Source: Mycobacterium sp. Aquia_216
GTDB taxonomy: Bacteria; Actinomycetota; Actinomycetes; Mycobacteriales; Mycobacteriaceae
Direction of reading: 5' to 3'
DNA length: 64,000 nucleotides
Assembly: GCF_026723865.1 (NCBI RefSeq)
Contig: NZ_CP113529.1
Coordinates: forward strand, 5,022,001 to 5,086,000
Of this stretch, positions 61,715 to 64,000 are shown one piece after another. The notes under the pieces were generated by a model, which was given only the letters and a program-made list of their open reading frames with translations, did not search any database and was not told where the DNA came from. Numbering within the stretch: the first letter of the stretch is position 1; each line of letters starts with the position of its first letter. A program made the position numbers and the translations under genes.

Positions 61715-62077
61715 TTAGACCGGAGTCCAGATCCCGTTGTTGAAGAATCCCCACGCTCCGGAAGTCGGGTTCCACATCAAATGGGCCTGCGGCGCCCACG
61801 CCGGTGGAGGTGGCTGCGGGGGCGCCCACGGCGGCGGGGGTCCCCAGGGTCCCCAGCCCGCCGGTGCCGGGCCTTGCCAGTCGTGGCACTGATTCCAGTC
61901 CCAGTGATAGTTGGTCCCCCAAGCCGGGTCCCATTGCTGACCCGGACACCAGTGATTGCCGGGCGCGGGAGCTGGGGCCGCCTGGGCGACACCGCCGGCC
62001 AGGCCCACCGCAGACAACGCCAGGGCGCCGACCGCCAACAGCCGGATCCACCGTCTCGTGTGGTTTTCCCTCGCCAT
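61715..62077 (-). CDS. Small Trp/Pro-rich secreted protein
   Basis: A 120-residue exported protein. Signal peptide WIRLLAVGALALSAVGLAGG ends AQA-APAPAP. The mature part is rich in Trp, Pro and Gly (NHWCPGQQWDPAWGTNYHWD, GWGPWGPPPPWAPPQPPPP) with two Cys that can pair, and ends NPTSGAWGFFNNGIWTPV. Proteins with this pattern are common and uncharacterised in mycobacteria. Function unknown. Confidence 0.78.
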   Translation of the reverse strand: MARENHTRRWIRLLAVGALALSAVGLAGGVAQAAPAPAPGNHWCPGQQWDPAWGTNYHWDWNQCHDWQGPAPAGWGPWGPPPPWAPPQPPPPAWAPQAHLMWNPTSGAWGFFNNGIWTPV

Positions 62078-62163
62078 CCCCTAAGAATGGTCGGCCCGCG
62101 ACGTCACCGCTAGTGTTCGGCAAACTGGCTCCCGCCTCCCGGTCGATGCATCAGTGCGCGCCG

Positions 62164-62562
62164 CTACACGTTGAACTTCGCGCGCGCCTCCTCCGTCACC
62201 GGCGTGAACAGGTTGACCAGGTTTCCATCCGGGTCTCGAAAAAGCAGGGCACGGTTACCCCACGGCATCGTCGTCGGCTCGGTCACGATCTCGCCGACGC
62301 TCCCTCTGAGTCGCTCATATTCGGCGTCCACGTCCTCGACGATGAACTCCAGGATCGCGCTCCGGTTGGCCGCCGCCTCGGCAGAACCGGCCCCGAACAG
62401 CGGTACGGTCTTGTCACTTCCGATGGCCAGCGTCCCGGCCGATGTCGGAATCTCGGCGAACAGTTCGTTGCCCCAGACCGGGGCCGTTTCGGTGACCATC
62501 TCGTAGAAAGCAACGAGCCGATTGACGTCTGCGGTGATGATGCGGGTCGAAACGAACTTCAT
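62164..62562 (-). CDS. Glyoxalase/VOC-family protein
   Basis: A 132-residue VOC protein of the bleomycin-resistance/glyoxalase type: VSTRIITADVNRLVAFYEMV, then WGNELFAEIPTSAGTLAIGS, and NRALLFRDPDGNLVNLFTPV. The RDPDGN turn is the family signature. ATG 62562 (MKFVSTRI) is used rather than an earlier frame start at 62682, because the added residues are Arg-rich and unrelated. Substrate unknown. Confidence 0.86.
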   Translation of the reverse strand: MKFVSTRIITADVNRLVAFYEMVTETAPVWGNELFAEIPTSAGTLAIGSDKTVPLFGAGSAEAAANRSAILEFIVEDVDAEYERLRGSVGEIVTEPTTMPWGNRALLFRDPDGNLVNLFTPVTEEARAKFNV

Positions 62563-62678
62563 GGGGCGTCCTTGGATACTCGGGTGGCGCGGCCTGCGGA
62601 CAGCGTCTTCGAACGGGAACGCTAGCCACCTCCTCCGACAGCCGGCCGTTTGAACGGTCGGCTCAAGGCCGCCGCCGA

Positions 62679-63362
62679 TCAACGCGTGAACAGGGACAGT
62701 TCGTTGCCCCGCGCCGGCTCGAAAGGGAGTGTGAGCGAGACATATCCGTTGCGTGGGTCGCGGACGTAGTCGAGATAGTTCGGCGTGCCGTTTTCGGCGA
62801 GTATCAGCGCGTTGGGCTGTAGGTGCGGTTCCAACAGCCGCAGCACCGGCAGGTACAGACTGAACGCACCGTCGAGGTGGACCAGGTCGACGGGGCCGCC
62901 CACGCCCTCGCGCAGTGTGTCGAGGGCATCGCCGACGCGAATTTCGACGAGGTCGGCTACCCGCGCAGCGACCAGATGTTCCAGCGCTCGGGCCGCCTTG
63001 GCGGGTTCTAGTTCCGTGCCGACGACCGTGCCGCTTCCGTTGTCGCGAAGGGCGCAGGCCAGGTGGATCGTAGAAATGCCGAAGGAGGTTCCGAACTCGA
63101 CGACGCGGGAGGCGTTTCGGGTACGCGCACAGATATAGAGCAGGCGCCCGAATTCCGGTGAGACGCTGAGGAAGTTACCTACTGCTTGGCGGTAGAGGTC
63201 CTTGTAGTCCTGGGCTTCGGCTTCGAGCACGCTGACCAACGGGTCGACTCCCGGTTCGGCGTTAGCGAGCAGGTCCGCGATGAAGGGCCGATCGGCAATC
63301 TCCGCCTCGCGGAAAAGGCGGTCAAGGACGTCGGCAACCGGCGACGTAGTGAGTGAGTCCAT
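62679..63362 (-). CDS. O-methyltransferase (caffeoyl-CoA-type SAM-dependent)
   Basis: A 227-residue methyltransferase of the Methyltransf_3/24 group: RVVEFGTSFGISTIHLACAL (SAM loop with Phe in place of the usual Gly), VGTELEPAKAARALEHLV, VRPLDLVHLDGAFSLYLPVL-like strand (here GPVDLVHLDGAFSLYLPVLR) with the metal-site Asp, and LILAENGTPNYLDYVRDPRN. It probably methylates a catechol or small hydroxyl substrate. Its ATG (63360-63362) lies inside a perfect 36-bp palindrome, so a repressor bound there would block both initiation and translation. Confidence 0.85.
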   Translation of the reverse strand: MDSLTTSPVADVLDRLFREAEIADRPFIADLLANAEPGVDPLVSVLEAEAQDYKDLYRQAVGNFLSVSPEFGRLLYICARTRNASRVVEFGTSFGISTIHLACALRDNGSGTVVGTELEPAKAARALEHLVAARVADLVEIRVGDALDTLREGVGGPVDLVHLDGAFSLYLPVLRLLEPHLQPNALILAENGTPNYLDYVRDPRNGYVSLTLPFEPARGNELSLFTR

Positions 63363-63390
63363 AACTTAGGGTACCCTAAGTTATGGACTC
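63355..63390. promoter_or_regulatory. Perfect 36-bp palindrome at the methyltransferase start
   Basis: GAGTCCATAACTTAGGGT followed by its exact reverse complement, with no spacer. The core TTAGGGTACCCTAA resembles TetR/MarR-type operators. The left arm contains the methyltransferase start codon (CAT at 63360-63362), and the right arm mirrors it with an ATG on the other strand that opens no real gene. Candidate operator, or the scar of an inverted duplication. Confidence 0.8.
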
Positions 63391-63429
63391 GGCCCAGCGT
63401 TTGCCCGTAACAAGGCCGAGGACGGCGCC

Positions 63430-64000
63430 TCACATAGTGCGCGTGCTGCCACCGTCGATGAGGTATTCCGCGCCGGTGAGGTAGCCGGCTCTGTCGGAGA
63501 CGAGAAAGGCAACTAAATCCCCCACATCGTGCGGCGTGCCGGGTTGGCCGAGCGGGATTCCACCGATCGATTCGATGATCTCTTCGCGCGCCGCGGCACT
63601 GCTGATCTGGCGGGCCGCAGCGTGCTGGTTGGTGAACTCCCTCGCGGCCTCGGTTTCGATGAATCCGGGTGAGACGCTGTTGACGCGAATGCCGTGCTGC
63701 GCCAGATCATTCGACAGCGACTTGCTGTAGTTGGCGAGAGCTGCCTTCGCTGCCGCGTAGGGTGCTGTGCCGGGCATTGGGCTGCGGCGCTGGACTGAGG
63801 TGATGTGGACGATCGCTCCACGCTTGTTCGCGATCATTGTGGGCGTCAGTGCCCGGTCCAGTCGCACTGCGCCGAAGAAGTTCGTCTCAAATGCCTGCTG
63901 CCAGTCGTCATTTGTCAGGGAGACGGTCCCGCCGGGTTTGATGTCGGAACCGCCGACGTTGTGAATCAGGATGTCCAGGCCGCCGCCGAGTAGCTCCAAT
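63430..64000 (-). CDS. Short-chain dehydrogenase, C-terminal part (cut by window edge)
   Basis: About 190 residues of a classical SDR without its cofactor loop, which lies right of the window. LDILIHNVGGSDIKPGGTVS has the NAG-type motif, IVHITSVQRRSPMPGTAPYA-AAK the catalytic Ser-Tyr-Lys, IRVNSVSPGFIETEAAREFT the PG motif, and DRAGYLTGAEYLIDGGSTRT the C-terminus. Likely NADP/NAD-dependent oxidoreductase of unknown substrate. It is transcribed towards the palindrome. Confidence 0.85.
   Translation of the reverse strand, partial: LELLGGGLDILIHNVGGSDIKPGGTVSLTNDDWQQAFETNFFGAVRLDRALTPTMIANKRGAIVHITSVQRRSPMPGTAPYAAAKAALANYSKSLSNDLAQHGIRVNSVSPGFIETEAAREFTNQHAAARQISSAAAREEIIESIGGIPLGQPGTPHDVGDLVAFLVSDRAGYLTGAEYLIDGGSTRTM

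Noticed and set aside
63383..63480. ATG on the plus strand in the right arm of the palindrome
   Set aside because: It exists only because the palindrome mirrors the methyltransferase start; the following frame soon stops and shows no domain.

Overview
The window is high-GC chromosomal DNA of a non-tuberculous, probably slow-growing Mycobacterium. The evidence is the gene families present (PimE-type GT87 mannosyltransferase, MmpL transporter, F420/Ddn-type flavoproteins, DUF3556, WS/DGAT, cyclopropane mycolic acid synthase) and a gene order that, as I recall it, runs colinear with M. tuberculosis H37Rv from about Rv1159A down to about Rv1115. Locus names used here are from memory and were not searched. 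The species cannot be fixed from the sequence alone, but an intact prpB and an unsplit mmpL13 argue against the M. tuberculosis complex.

Layout. 1-9.4 kb: start of a cyclopropane/mycolate methyltransferase, pterin carbinolamine dehydratase, pimE, two Ala/Pro-rich exported proteins, small DUF proteins, a base-excision-repair-like protein, a PPOX/FDOR flavoprotein, DUF1697, two methyltransferases, a GntR regulator and a sirtuin. 9.4-20.3 kb: mmpL13 as one gene, a stretch of three tiny ORFs closed by a canonical terminator, an SDR/mcr pair, a PaaG-like crotonase, two NmrA-like SDRs flanking a CPBP protease, and an ICMT plus FAD-monooxygenase pair that sits directly behind a relic of a type III polyketide synthase.

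20.3-37.2 kb is the accessory heart of the window: crotonase, thiolase, aldehyde dehydrogenase, then a tight operon (binding-protein-fold protein without signal peptide, AveC-like membrane protein, SDR, cytochrome P450), an AAA+/VWA pair of the CbbQ/CbbO (NorQ/NorD) type, then SDR, two acyl-CoA dehydrogenases, a tandem-TetR regulator and another SDR. At least six promoters between 28.6 and 36.3 kb carry the same near-palindrome (about GAMCAAATATYTGTTC). In two of them it lies exactly in the 17-nt spacer of a -35/-10 pair. This looks like a single regulon, probably controlled by the double-TetR protein, for oxidising and beta-oxidising an unidentified isoprenoid, steroid-like or fatty substrate.

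37.2-49.4 kb: cobalamin riboswitch and metE, a 33-bp tandem repeat starting on the metE stop codon, DUF3556 with a KstR-type operator, the methylcitrate cycle (prpD-prpB-prpC) with divergent prpR, and an amine oxidase. 49.4-64 kb: a lone GGDEF protein, DoxX, a ppdK relic, WS/DGAT, ephC/bpoB-type hydrolases, gnd2-zwf1, a membrane class III cyclase, an SDR relic with an in-frame deletion, small enzymes, an NlpC/P60-like exported protein in a lower-GC patch, and an O-methyltransferase whose start codon lies in a perfect 36-bp palindrome. The last gene, an SDR, runs off the window.
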